Assembly: GCA_963820775.1 (NCBI GenBank)
Contig: CAWGBF010000008.1
Coordinates: forward strand, 372,001 to 436,000
Source of the DNA: Roseiarcus sp963820775
GTDB lineage: Bacteria; Pseudomonadota; Alphaproteobacteria; Rhizobiales; Beijerinckiaceae
Direction of reading: 5' to 3'
DNA: 64,000 nt
A program made the translations under genes and the position numbers. Of the stretch, positions 51,564 to 59,467 are shown piece by piece (the stretch's first letter is position 1; the number at the start of each line of letters is the position of its first letter). Under the pieces are notes generated by a model. The model did not search any database and had not been told where the DNA came from. It saw only the letters and a program-made list of their open reading frames with translations.

Positions 51564-52001
51564 TCAGCGCGCGCAAATTTTGACCGCGCCGGGCGCGCCC
51601 CACATCGCGCAGGGCGAGAAACTGAAGCGATAGGTTCCAGTCGCGGGGGCGACAAAGGTCATGGCGCCCGGCGCGTCTGGAACGGCAAAGAAGTAGCCGC
51701 CAGGGCCCTCGACATTCGGATCGCGAGGCCGCGAAACGGTCGCGACGCTCCCGCTGCGTGGATCGTAGTCGGTCGCCTCGCCCGTCATTTGCGCCGAAAC
51801 GGTCTGCCCGCTCGAGAACTTGCCGATAAACAAGGTCGCCGAGCCGCGGTAGGTCCAGCAGGCCCGACCTGCGGGAAATCGGATTTGCGCCGCGACCTCA
51901 CGGCTGCATGACGTCGCCAAGGCCAAGGTCGGTAACCCAGGGACAAGGGCCAAGGCTGCGGCGCGAGCCGCGCGCCTCGCGATGTTAGCCGCCGCTCGCA
52001 T
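51564..52001 (-). CDS. Exported protein of unknown function
   Basis: 145 aa. Signal peptide IARRAARAAALALVPGLPTL ALA, cleavage near ALATS|C. The mature chain is beta-rich and Gly/Thr-rich: FPAGRACWTYRGSATLFIGK, GQTVSAQMTGEATDYDPRSG and TGTYRFSFSPCAMWG, with three or four cysteines that could pair. It looks like a small beta-sandwich of the type that ends in a TYRFSF strand. The start overlaps the end of ccmH by 17 nt, so it may be transcribed from the ccm operon. No known role in cytochrome assembly. Confidence 0.65.
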   Translation of the reverse strand: MRAAANIARRAARAAALALVPGLPTLALATSCSREVAAQIRFPAGRACWTYRGSATLFIGKFSSGQTVSAQMTGEATDYDPRSGSVATVSRPRDPNVEGPGGYFFAVPDAPGAMTFVAPATGTYRFSFSPCAMWGAPGAVKICAR

Positions 52002-52455
52002 CGCCGTTGGTCAGCGCCGCGAGCCGCGCTTCCTCCTCCGCGCTCAAGCCCGGCGTCGCGCGGGGCGCGCCGCGGCGGGCGTAGAAAGCGGCGGCGACGC
52101 CAAGGCCGAGCGTAAGCACGGGGCTCAGCCACAGGAGGAGCGTCTCCGGCTTGAACGGGGGTTTCAGCAGAATGAAATCGCCGTAGCGCGAGACGAGATA
52201 GGCGCGCACGGAATCGTTGCTTTCGCCTTTGCCGATGCGCTCGCGAATGAGGATGCGGATGTCGCGCGCCAGCGGCGCCTCGGAATCGTCGATCAACTCA
52301 TTCTGACAGACGAGGCAGCGCAATTCGCTCGACAGCGAGCGCGCGCGCGCCTCCAGCGCCGGGTCCTTCATCACTTCATCCGGTTGCACGGCGAGCGCGG
52401 GGCCGGCGAGGGAGGCGAGCAGGGCGAGAAGGAGGAGAAGTTTTCCTTGGAGCAC
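51985..52455 (-). CDS. ccmH: Cytochrome c maturation protein CcmH
   Basis: 156 aa from GTG 52455: signal anchor LQGKLLLLLALLASLAGPAL A, then the heme-ligation motif SSELRCLVCQNELIDDSEAP, LARDIRILIRERIGKGESND, AYLVSRYGDFILLKPP and a C-terminal membrane helix LLLWLSPVLTLGLGVAAAFY. The two cysteines of LRCLVC reduce apo-cytochrome c in the periplasm. The open frame runs further upstream to 52608, but those codons are a palindromic intergenic repeat inserted between ccmF and ccmH and are not part of the protein. Confidence 0.9.
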   Translation of the reverse strand: MLQGKLLLLLALLASLAGPALAVQPDEVMKDPALEARARSLSSELRCLVCQNELIDDSEAPLARDIRILIRERIGKGESNDSVRAYLVSRYGDFILLKPPFKPETLLLWLSPVLTLGLGVAAAFYARRGAPRATPGLSAEEEARLAALTNGDASGG

Positions 52456-52465
52456 TCGGGCCGTA

Positions 52466-52591
52466 ATCCCCTCTCCTACGGGAGAGGGGTAGGGGTGAGG
52501 GTTTGCGCGCAAAGCGTGCTCCGCGCTTCCGGGAGCCCTCATCCATCGCGCCGCGCGCGACACCTTCTCCCGGGGGGAGAAGGGGTGGCGG
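52466..52591. repeat. Palindromic intergenic repeat, family B copy 1, between ccmF and ccmH
   Basis: CCCCTCTCCTACGGGAGAGG (52469-52488) with GGTGAGGG, and GGGAGCCCTCATCC ... CTTCTCCCGGGGGGAGAAGG (about 52532-52583). Two hairpins back to back. The same design is at 59019-59125. It sits inside an operon in a spot where ccm genes usually abut. Confidence 0.8.
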
Positions 52592-52604
52592 AGCCAAGTC
52601 ATCG

Positions 52605-54590
52605 TCACTGCGCCGGTTGCGCGAACGGGCGCGCGCCGGCCTCCGCCCTTGCGGCGACTCCGAAGCGAAGCCGCCGGTCGGCGAGCGACAGCGCGCCGCC
52701 GAACGCCATCGCGGCGCCGCCGAGCCAGATCAGCGTGACCAGCGGCTTCCAGTAGAGGCGCGCAGGCACGCTGCCGTCCGGCGCCGGGTCGGCGATCGAG
52801 ACATAGACCTGGCCGAAATTGAGCGTCGCGAGGCCCGCCTGGGTGGTGCTCATCTCCCGCGAAGCGAACTGGCGGCGAGCCGGCTCAATCTCAGCGACGA
52901 CAGCGTTCCCTAAGCGCACCGTCACCGAGGCGATCGATTCCTTGTAGTTCGGCCCGACGCGCTCGCCGACCGAATCGAGGGTGATCGAATAAGGGCCGAC
53001 AATTGCGGGGACGCCCTTGTGCAGCGTGGCGATGGTCTCGGCGCCGAAGCCGAGGCCGGAGAGCCCCAACAGCGTCACCCCCAAGCCGAGATGCGCGAGC
53101 GCCGCGCCGAAGAAAGACAGAGGCAAGCCGAACGTGCGCTTCAGCGCCACGCCTGCGCTAAGCCCCGGGCGCCACGCGCGCATGATGACTTCGATCAGCG
53201 TGCCGATGATGACGAAGACGCCCAAGCCCATCGCAAGTGGGGCAAAGACTGAGCCGCCGCTGAGCCACGCCGCGCCAACGACCGCGGTCACCGCGCCGAC
53301 GATGATGGCGAAGGCCAGCCGCTGTGCGACGCCTAATAGGTCCCCGCGCTTCCACGCGAGCGAGAAGCCGAACGGCGCGGCAAAGCAGGCGGTGAGCAAC
53401 AGCGCGCCGCAGGTCAGGTTGAAGAAGGGCGCGCCGACGGTGATTTTCTCGCCAGTCAGCTGCTCGAGCGCGAGCGGATAGAGCGTGCCGAACAACACGG
53501 TAGCGCAAGCCGTCGTCAGGAGCAGATTGTTGACGACGAGCGCGCCCTCGCGCGACACGGGTGCGAACAATCCGCCCTGTTTGAGCATTGGCGCGCGCCA
53601 GGCGAAGAGGGCGAACGAGCCGCAAATGAACATCGCCAAAATCGCGAGGATGAAAACGCCGCGGCGCGGATCGTTGGCGAAGGCGTGGACGGAAGTGAGC
53701 ACGCCCGAGCGCACCAGAAAAGTGCCGAGCAGCGAAAAGGAGAAGGCGAGGATGGCGAGAAAGATCGTCCAGACTTTGAGCGCGTCGCGCTTCTCCATCA
53801 CCGCGACGGAATGAACGAAGGCGGTGCCCGCGAGCCAGGGCATGAGCGAGGCGTTCTCGACCGGGTCCCAGAACCAGAAGCCGCCCCAGCCGAGCGTGTA
53901 ATAGGCCCAGAAGGAGCCGGCGGCGATACCAAGGGTGAGAAAGCTCCAGGCGACGAGGGTGAACGGCCGCACGAAACGCGCCCAGGCCGCGTCGATGCGG
54001 CCCTCGATCAGCGCCGCGGCGGCGAACGAATAGACGATCGAGAAGCCGACATAGCCGAGATAGAGAAGCGGCGGATGGATGGCGAGGCCGGGGTCCTGCA
54101 GGATCGGATTGAGGTCGCGGCCCTCGAACGGCGCCGGCGACAGCCGCTCGAACGGGTTCGAGGTCAAGAGAATGAAGGCGAGGAAGGCCAGGCTGATGAG
54201 GCCCTGAACGGCGAGCGCGTCGGCGCGCAGACGGCTCGGCAGGGCGCGGCCAAACAGGGCGACCAGCGCGCCGAAGATCGCCAGAATAAGAACCCACAGC
54301 AGCATCGAGCCTTCGTGGTTCCCCCATACCCCGGAGATCTTGTAGATCGCGGGCATCGCAACGTTCGAATTCTCGGCGACATTGAGCACCGAGAAATCCG
54401 ATGTCAGATGCGCGTTGACCAGCGCGGCGAAGGCGATCGCGATCAGCGCGAATTGCGTCAAAGCCGCGTTGCGCCCGACATCCATCATTCCGTTGTCGCC
54501 GACACGCGCGCCCCAGAACGGCACCACGGTCTGGGCGAGCGCGGCGGCAAGCGCGAGCACGAGGGCGAAATGGCCGATCTCGACAATCAT
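52605..54590 (-). CDS. ccmF: Heme lyase CcmF/NrfE family
   Basis: 661 aa, about 14-15 membrane segments, from ATG 54590. Presents heme from CcmE to apo-cytochrome c. The WWD-type heme motif is TLGWGGFWFWDPVENASLMP (about residues 231-250), preceded by periplasmic histidine region GLAIHPPLLYLGYVGFS. NHEGSMLLWVLILAIFGAL near 92 and FLVRSGVLTSVHAFANDPRR near 300 are conserved. Overlaps ccmE by 4 nt. Intact, in contrast with several neighbours' frameshifted genes. Confidence 0.96.
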   Translation of the reverse strand: MIVEIGHFALVLALAAALAQTVVPFWGARVGDNGMMDVGRNAALTQFALIAIAFAALVNAHLTSDFSVLNVAENSNVAMPAIYKISGVWGNHEGSMLLWVLILAIFGALVALFGRALPSRLRADALAVQGLISLAFLAFILLTSNPFERLSPAPFEGRDLNPILQDPGLAIHPPLLYLGYVGFSIVYSFAAAALIEGRIDAAWARFVRPFTLVAWSFLTLGIAAGSFWAYYTLGWGGFWFWDPVENASLMPWLAGTAFVHSVAVMEKRDALKVWTIFLAILAFSFSLLGTFLVRSGVLTSVHAFANDPRRGVFILAILAMFICGSFALFAWRAPMLKQGGLFAPVSREGALVVNNLLLTTACATVLFGTLYPLALEQLTGEKITVGAPFFNLTCGALLLTACFAAPFGFSLAWKRGDLLGVAQRLAFAIIVGAVTAVVGAAWLSGGSVFAPLAMGLGVFVIIGTLIEVIMRAWRPGLSAGVALKRTFGLPLSFFGAALAHLGLGVTLLGLSGLGFGAETIATLHKGVPAIVGPYSITLDSVGERVGPNYKESIASVTVRLGNAVVAEIEPARRQFASREMSTTQAGLATLNFGQVYVSIADPAPDGSVPARLYWKPLVTLIWLGGAAMAFGGALSLADRRLRFGVAARAEAGARPFAQPAQ

Positions 54591-55039
54591 TGTGACGCCG
54601 CCCTGGTTCCCTCTTGCCAGCGCCCCTGCTTCTTGAGCGCGTCGACGACCTCGCGCGGCATATAGCGCTCGTCGTGCTTGGCGAGGATTGTCTCGGCGCG
54701 CATCTGACCGGACGCCTCCAAGACGCCTTCGGCGACCACGCCCTGACCTTCGCGAAACAGGTCTGGCAACAGACCCTGATAGGCCACTTTAAGATCATGC
54801 GCCCCGTCGGTGAGGACGAACGCGACGTTTTGGTCCGCCGACTTCACGAGCGAGCCCGTCTTCACCATGCCGCCGATGCGCAGCCGCGCGCCGGGCGCGA
54901 CGGCCTTCTGGGCGACTTCGGAGGGACTGTAGAAAAACACGATGCTGTCGCTCAGCGCGTAAAGCGAAAGACCAGCCGCTGCGCCGACGACGGCGAGGCT
55001 TAAGGTGATGAGAGCAAGACGGCGGCCGCGGCGGGTCAA
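54587..55039 (-). CDS. ccmE: Cytochrome c maturation heme chaperone CcmE
   Basis: 150 aa. N-terminal membrane anchor LALITLSLAVVGAAAGLSLY, then the OB-fold: DSIVFFYSPSEVAQKAVAPG, RIGGMVKTGSLVKSADQNVA and the heme-attachment site LAKHDERYMP with covalent-heme histidine 122 and tyrosine 126. Holds heme in the periplasm for transfer by CcmF. Overlaps ccmI and ccmF at both ends by 4 nt, so the operon is ccmI-E-F-(repeat)-H. Confidence 0.96.
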   Translation of the reverse strand: MTRRGRRLALITLSLAVVGAAAGLSLYALSDSIVFFYSPSEVAQKAVAPGARLRIGGMVKTGSLVKSADQNVAFVLTDGAHDLKVAYQGLLPDLFREGQGVVAEGVLEASGQMRAETILAKHDERYMPREVVDALKKQGRWQEGTRAASQ

Positions 55040-56127
55040 TTGGCGTCTCCGAGGCCAAGGTCGCGCGCCAGCGCGTCGAGGCTCGCGACCGCATTGGCAT
55101 CGGGCGCAAGCGCCTTGCGCGCGCTGGCGAGCGCCGCCTTGGCCTTGTCGTCCTCATGCAGCACGGTATAGGCGCGAATAAGGCGCGACCATTCGTCGAC
55201 GCCGCCGCCATTGCTGGCGAGTCGCGTCGCGAGTTTCGACACCATGCCCTCGATCAGCGGCCGCTGCGCCTCGGGAATGGCGGCTGCGTCCGTCTCTGGC
55301 GCCGGCGCGCCCGTGAGCGCGGCCAAGCGGGCGCTCACCACGCTGCGCCAGGGCGCATCGGGCGGCGAATCGGCGAGCAAAGATTGGTAGTCCCGAATGG
55401 CGTCGTCCTTCTTGCCGTCCTGTTCGGCGGCGAGCGCGACATAATAGCGCGCCTGCGGCTGGCCCGGGTGCTCGGCAAGCGCCCGATCGAACGCCTGCCG
55501 CGCTTCGTCCGTGACCACGCCGCCGGCGGCGGCGACCAGGGCTTCGCCGTAGGCCGCGCGGTGCAGAGGGTCTTCACCGAGCAGACGCAGCGCCTCGGCA
55601 TAGGCGTGCGCCGCGTCGGCATAACGCTCGAGACGCATGTAAACCGGCGCGATCACCGCCCATCCCTTGCCGTCGTCGGGTTTGGCGATGAGCCGCGCCT
55701 CGACCGCCGCCACCGCCGCCTCGATGCCGCCATCCGTCTCCGGCGCGACCTTGCGGCTCGCCAACGGCTCGTCGGGCATCCGGGGCTGCCCGAGGCGCGC
55801 ATAAAGGGGGAAGGCGACCGCCGGCAGCCCGATGGCGATCAGCGCAGCCGCCGCGAGGCGAGCGCGCCGCGCCGGCGCAGGCGCTTGCACGGGGCCGGAC
55901 GCCGCCGCGATGAGGCGGCGCGCGGCTTCGGCGCGGGCGCTCTCCGCCTCCCCTTGCGGCAGGAGACCACGCTCAACATCGCGCCTAATCTCCTCGAGCT
56001 GCGCCTTGTAGAACGCCGCTTCGTTCGCCGCAGGGTCGGCTTTCGCGCGCGACGACGGGCGAAGCAGCGGCCAAAGCGCGGCCAGGACCGCGCAACCCGC
56101 CATTCCCGCCAGGACAAACCAAACCAT
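55036..56127 (-). CDS. ccmI: Cytochrome c maturation protein CcmI (CycH)
   Basis: 363 aa from ATG 56127 (two TTG codons precede it in frame). N-terminal membrane segment VWFVLAGMAGCAVLAALWPL, a leucine-zipper-like loop FYKAQLEEIRRDVERGLLPQ, second membrane segment LAAAALIAIGLPAVAFPLYA, then a periplasmic TPR domain (KGWAVIAPVYMRLERYADAA HAYAEALRL; PQARYYVALAAEQDGKKDDA). It captures apo-cytochrome C-termini for ligation. First gene of the ccm operon; its promoter should lie in 56128-56340, where nothing definite was seen. Confidence 0.93.
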   Translation of the reverse strand: MVWFVLAGMAGCAVLAALWPLLRPSSRAKADPAANEAAFYKAQLEEIRRDVERGLLPQGEAESARAEAARRLIAAASGPVQAPAPARRARLAAAALIAIGLPAVAFPLYARLGQPRMPDEPLASRKVAPETDGGIEAAVAAVEARLIAKPDDGKGWAVIAPVYMRLERYADAAHAYAEALRLLGEDPLHRAAYGEALVAAAGGVVTDEARQAFDRALAEHPGQPQARYYVALAAEQDGKKDDAIRDYQSLLADSPPDAPWRSVVSARLAALTGAPAPETDAAAIPEAQRPLIEGMVSKLATRLASNGGGVDEWSRLIRAYTVLHEDDKAKAALASARKALAPDANAVASLDALARDLGLGDAN

Positions 56128-56343
56128 CAACAAGCCTCAGCGCGGCCATCGAGCGGCCGCGGGGAAAAGTCCGGGCTCTGTTATCGCAAAGCGAAGTTTA
56201 GGTCTCGTCAAAATGGAACAAGCGCGACAAATCCAGGGCTTAGGCCTCGCCAGAATGGCCTTGCAGAGGCGGAATCCGCGGAAACCGACCAGGGGGCGGC
56301 GACTGGATCATCCCGGAGGCCGGTCGCTAATCCCCCGGCGCCG

Positions 56344-57290
56344 CTATTCCGAGGGTTGCGAGCGGCGATGCGCAACCAGGGCCATGAGCCGCCGGCCCCG
56401 CCATGCCGACCGTTCCGGAAGCTTGTCCTTCGCCAGCGCCGCGCGGCGTTCCGCTCTTACCCGCTCGATCAGTTCGGGCGACCAGGGCCGCTGATTAGCC
56501 CTTGATTCCACGATCGAATGGTAAAGCGGCCCGAGCCGCCGGGCGTAGTCGTCCACCCCGCCGGGAGCGTTCAAATCGATCGTCTCGAATGGGCCCATGA
56601 ACGACCAGCGCAGCCCAAGCCCCCTCGAGACGGTGAGGTCTATGTCCGCGGCGCTCGCGTAACCTTCCTCGAACAAAGCCCAGGCTTCCCTGAGCAGCGC
56701 TCCCTGGAGGCGATTGATGATAAACCCCTCGATCTCCCCTTGACGACGATCGGCGCCTGGCCGAGCGCCTCCATTGCAGCGCGAAGCCAGGGGAGGATCG
56801 CAGGATCGGTCCACGGTGCCGGAACGAGTTCGACCAGCGGCACGAGATGGGGCGGGTTCACGGGATGGGCGATGAGAAATCGCTCGCGGCGCGGCGCGTG
56901 CTCGGTGAAGGCTGAAGCCGGAATGCCGGAGCTCGAACTTCCAACGATCGCGTCGTCCCGGATCAGGGCGCCGATGGCCTCCGAGACGGCGCGCTTTTCT
57001 TCCACCCGCTCGAACACAAATTCCTGAACGTAGTCGACGTCGGCGACCGCGGCGCGCAGGTCTTCGACAACGGTCACGCGCGAGCAGATGGCGTCCACGC
57101 CGTCGACGAGGCCCGCTTTCGCCATGTCCTCGAGGCTTGCGCGAATCCTCGCGGCGGCCGTCCGCCGGACGTCCTGGCTGGCGTCGAACGCGCGGACTGG
57201 CACCCCGGCGCGGGCGAAGACGATCGCCCAGGCTGAGCCAACGAGGCCCGCGCCGACGACCGCGGCCGAACGTATCGAGGAGCCCGCCAT
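56344..57290 (-). pseudogene. 3-hydroxyacyl-CoA dehydrogenase (lambda-crystallin-like), frameshifted
   Basis: NAD-dependent dehydrogenase. From the ATG at 57290: Rossmann motif SAAVVGAGLVGSAWAIVFAR, DYVQEFVFERVEEKRAVSEA, SSSSGIPASAF and FLIAHPVNPPHLVPLVELVP with the catalytic histidine. At 56736-56739 a G run seems one short (VVKG then a shift); the next frame continues EIEGFIINRLQGALLREAWA, YASAADIDLTVSRGLGLRWS FMGPFETIDLNAPGGVDDYA to TAG 56344. The restored chain is about 315 aa, typical of L-gulonate 3-dehydrogenase/carnitine dehydrogenase relatives. The indel is in a homopolymer and may be a sequencing error. Confidence 0.84.
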
Positions 57291-57732
57291 CAGCGCAGCC
57301 CCGATTTTTGATCACCGCCGGGCGGACCTCGGTGATGCGCAAGCCATGCCGCGTGATCCGAAATGGGAACCGCTGCTTCAGGCATTCTTCGTGAACCAGA
57401 ATGAGCCCGCGCGCCTCGCAGCCGACAGACTTGGTCATCGCCTCGCTCGCCATCACGAGATTCTCCTCACTGCCGACGGCGAGGCCGACCGGCGCGCGCA
57501 TCTGGTCGACGTCCACGGCGGCTCGGGGACCCTCGTGGAGAGTCCGCTCTTATGGTACTTGGTGACGAACGAGGACTCCAGAACCCAAATCGAGTCGCCG
57601 GCTGGCGCCGGCCCGCCGGCCCCGCGCGCAAGGGCCCAACAACAAAGTTTCGCCGCCGCCCGGAAATTATTCTCGCAATCGCCATCACAAGCGGGCAATC
57701 GTCCTGCCGAACTCAACTAAAAGGCCCGTCCG
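57291..57732. other. 440-bp gap with one unexplained open stretch on the minus strand
   Basis: Between the dehydrogenase and soxB. On the minus strand 57516 down to about 57300 an open frame reads VGLAVGSEENLVMASEAMTK, SVGCEARGLILVHEECLKQR and ITRHGLRITEVRPAVIKNRG with reasonable codon choice, then runs into the dehydrogenase gene without its own stop. It may be the remnant of a coding gene whose end was lost, but no family is recognised. The plus strand must hold the sox promoter. Confidence 0.35.
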
Positions 57733-58983
57733 GTGCGATTTTCCCTTGTCAATGTGGCGTTGCAGGCGCTCAAGCACAATTCCGGCTGGCCGGAGCAATG
57801 GCGCAACCCTGAGCCGAAGGCCGCCTACGACGCGATCATCATAGGCGCGGGCGGGCATGGGCTCGCGACCGCCTATTATCTCGCCAAGGAGCACGGCCTC
57901 GCCAACGTCGCGGTGCTGGAGAAGGGCTGGCTCGGCGGCGGCAACACCGGGCGCAACACCACGATCATCCGCTCCAATTACCTCTGGGAGGAGTCCGCGG
58001 CGCTTTACGAGCATGCGCTGAAGCTGTGGGAGGGTCTGTCCCAGGAGCTCAACTACAACGTCATGTATTCGCCGCGCGGCGTGATGATGCTGGCGCACAA
58101 TACGCATGACACTCAGGTGGGAAGACGCCACGTGCACGCCAATCGCCTGGCGGGAGTCGACAACGTATGGCTTTCTCCCGAAGAGGCCAAGGCCTTCTGC
58201 CCGATTCTCAACATCGCCCACGACGTGCGTTATCCTGTTGTCGGGGCGGCGCTACAGCGGCGCGGCGGCGTGGCGCGGCACGACGCGGTCGCCTGGGGCT
58301 ATGCGCGTGGAGCGTCGGCGCGCGGCGTCGACATCATCCAGAATTGCGAGGCGACGGCGATCCGGCGCGATCCTTCCGGCGCCGTCTCCGGCGTCGAGAC
58401 GACGCGCGGCGCGATCGAGACCAAGAAGATCGGCGTCGTGGCTGCCGGGCATACATCGGTGGTGATGGCGATGGCGGGCGTTCGCATGCCGCTCGAGAGC
58501 TATCCCCTGCAGGCGCTGGTCAGCGAGCCGGTCAAGCCGATGATGCCTTGTGTCGTGATGTCGAACACGATCCACGCCTACATGTCGCAATCGGACAAGG
58601 GCGAGCTCGTCATCGGCGCGGGCACCGACGCTTATATGTCCTATTCGCAAACCGGCGGCCTGCACATCGCCAATCATACGCTGGAGGCGATCTGCGAACT
58701 CTTCCCGAGCGTTCGCCGCATGCGCATGTTGCGCAACTGGGGCGGCATCGTCGACGTGACGCCGGATCGCTCGCCGATCATTGGCTTGACGCCGGTTCCC
58801 GGGCTGTTCGTCAATTGCGGCTGGGGCACCGGCGGCTTCAAGGCGACGCCCGGCTCCGGCCATGTGTTCGCCCACACGATCGCCCGGGGGGAGCCGCATC
58901 CGATCGCGGCGCCCTTCACGCTTCAACGCTTTCGCTCCGGCCGGCTCATCGACGAAGCCGCCGCGGCGGCAGTCGCGCATTGA
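57733..58983 (+). CDS. soxB: Sarcosine oxidase beta subunit
   Basis: 416 aa from GTG 57733. FAD-binding Rossmann motif YDAIIIGAGGHGLATAYYLA (residues 32-51), EKGWLGGGNTGRNTTIIRSN YLW, the covalent-FMN histidine region GGVARHDAVAWGYARGASAR, and the C-terminal VDVTPDRSPIIGLTPVPGLF VNCGWGTGGFKATPGSG. The heterotetrameric enzyme oxidises sarcosine to glycine, forming hydrogen peroxide and 5,10-methylene-THF. First of soxBDAG; 180 bp separate it from soxD because of a palindromic repeat. Confidence 0.95.
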   Translation: MRFSLVNVALQALKHNSGWPEQWRNPEPKAAYDAIIIGAGGHGLATAYYLAKEHGLANVAVLEKGWLGGGNTGRNTTIIRSNYLWEESAALYEHALKLWEGLSQELNYNVMYSPRGVMMLAHNTHDTQVGRRHVHANRLAGVDNVWLSPEEAKAFCPILNIAHDVRYPVVGAALQRRGGVARHDAVAWGYARGASARGVDIIQNCEATAIRRDPSGAVSGVETTRGAIETKKIGVVAAGHTSVVMAMAGVRMPLESYPLQALVSEPVKPMMPCVVMSNTIHAYMSQSDKGELVIGAGTDAYMSYSQTGGLHIANHTLEAICELFPSVRRMRMLRNWGGIVDVTPDRSPIIGLTPVPGLFVNCGWGTGGFKATPGSGHVFAHTIARGEPHPIAAPFTLQRFRSGRLIDEAAAAAVAH

Positions 58984-59018
58984 GCGGCAAGATGATCTTG
59001 ACCCGTCGGTTCCACACA

Positions 59019-59125
59019 CCCTCACCCCGGCCCTCTCCCCGAGGGAGAGGGGGCGCGTCGGCTCCGAAAATCCCTTCTCCCCGGACGAGAAGGTGGCCGG
59101 CGCTAGCCGGCCGGATGAGGGCAGG
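59019..59125. repeat. Palindromic intergenic repeat, family B copy 2, between soxB and soxD
   Basis: CCTCACCCCGGCCCTCTCCC (59020) and CCCCGAGGGAGAGGGGGCG, then CCCTTCTCCCCGGACGAGAA GG and GGCCGGCGCTAGCCGGCC. Same two-hairpin design as at 52466. Confidence 0.8.
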
Positions 59126-59161
59126 CCCGGATCGGCCGAAATTCGCACGAGAGCCGGCCTC

Positions 59162-59467
59162 ATGCTGCTGATCGATTGCCCCCATTGCCGCATGGCGCGC
59201 CCGGAAATCGAGTTCGCTTACGGCGGCGAAGCGCATATCGCTCGGGCCCCCGATCCGAGCGCGCTCAGCGATGAAGATTGGGCGAACTTCCTCTATTTCC
59301 GCTCGAACCCGAAGGGCGCGCTCGCCGAGCGCTGGCGCCATGCCTTCGGTTGCGGACGCTTCTTCAATTGTCTGCGCGACACCTTGAGCGACAGGATCAT
59401 CGCGACTTACGAGGTGGGCGAACCGCGGCCGGACGTTGGCGCCGAACGCGCTGAGCGGCGGTTATGA
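59162..59467 (+). CDS. soxD: Sarcosine oxidase delta subunit
   Basis: 101 aa from ATG 59162. The zinc-binding subunit: LLIDCPHCRMARPEIEFAYG GEAHIAR with the first two cysteines at 6 and 9, and ERWRHAFGCGRFFNCLRDTL with the remaining ligands. EDWANFLYFRSNPKGALAER is the family centre. The stop overlaps soxA by 4 nt. The frame is open upstream through the palindromic repeat, but the family begins at this ATG. Confidence 0.93.
   Translation: MLLIDCPHCRMARPEIEFAYGGEAHIARAPDPSALSDEDWANFLYFRSNPKGALAERWRHAFGCGRFFNCLRDTLSDRIIATYEVGEPRPDVGAERAERRL

Noticed and set aside
52456..52608. N-terminal extension of CcmH
   Set aside because: The extra codons are a palindromic intergenic repeat; the GTG at 52455 directly precedes the signal anchor.
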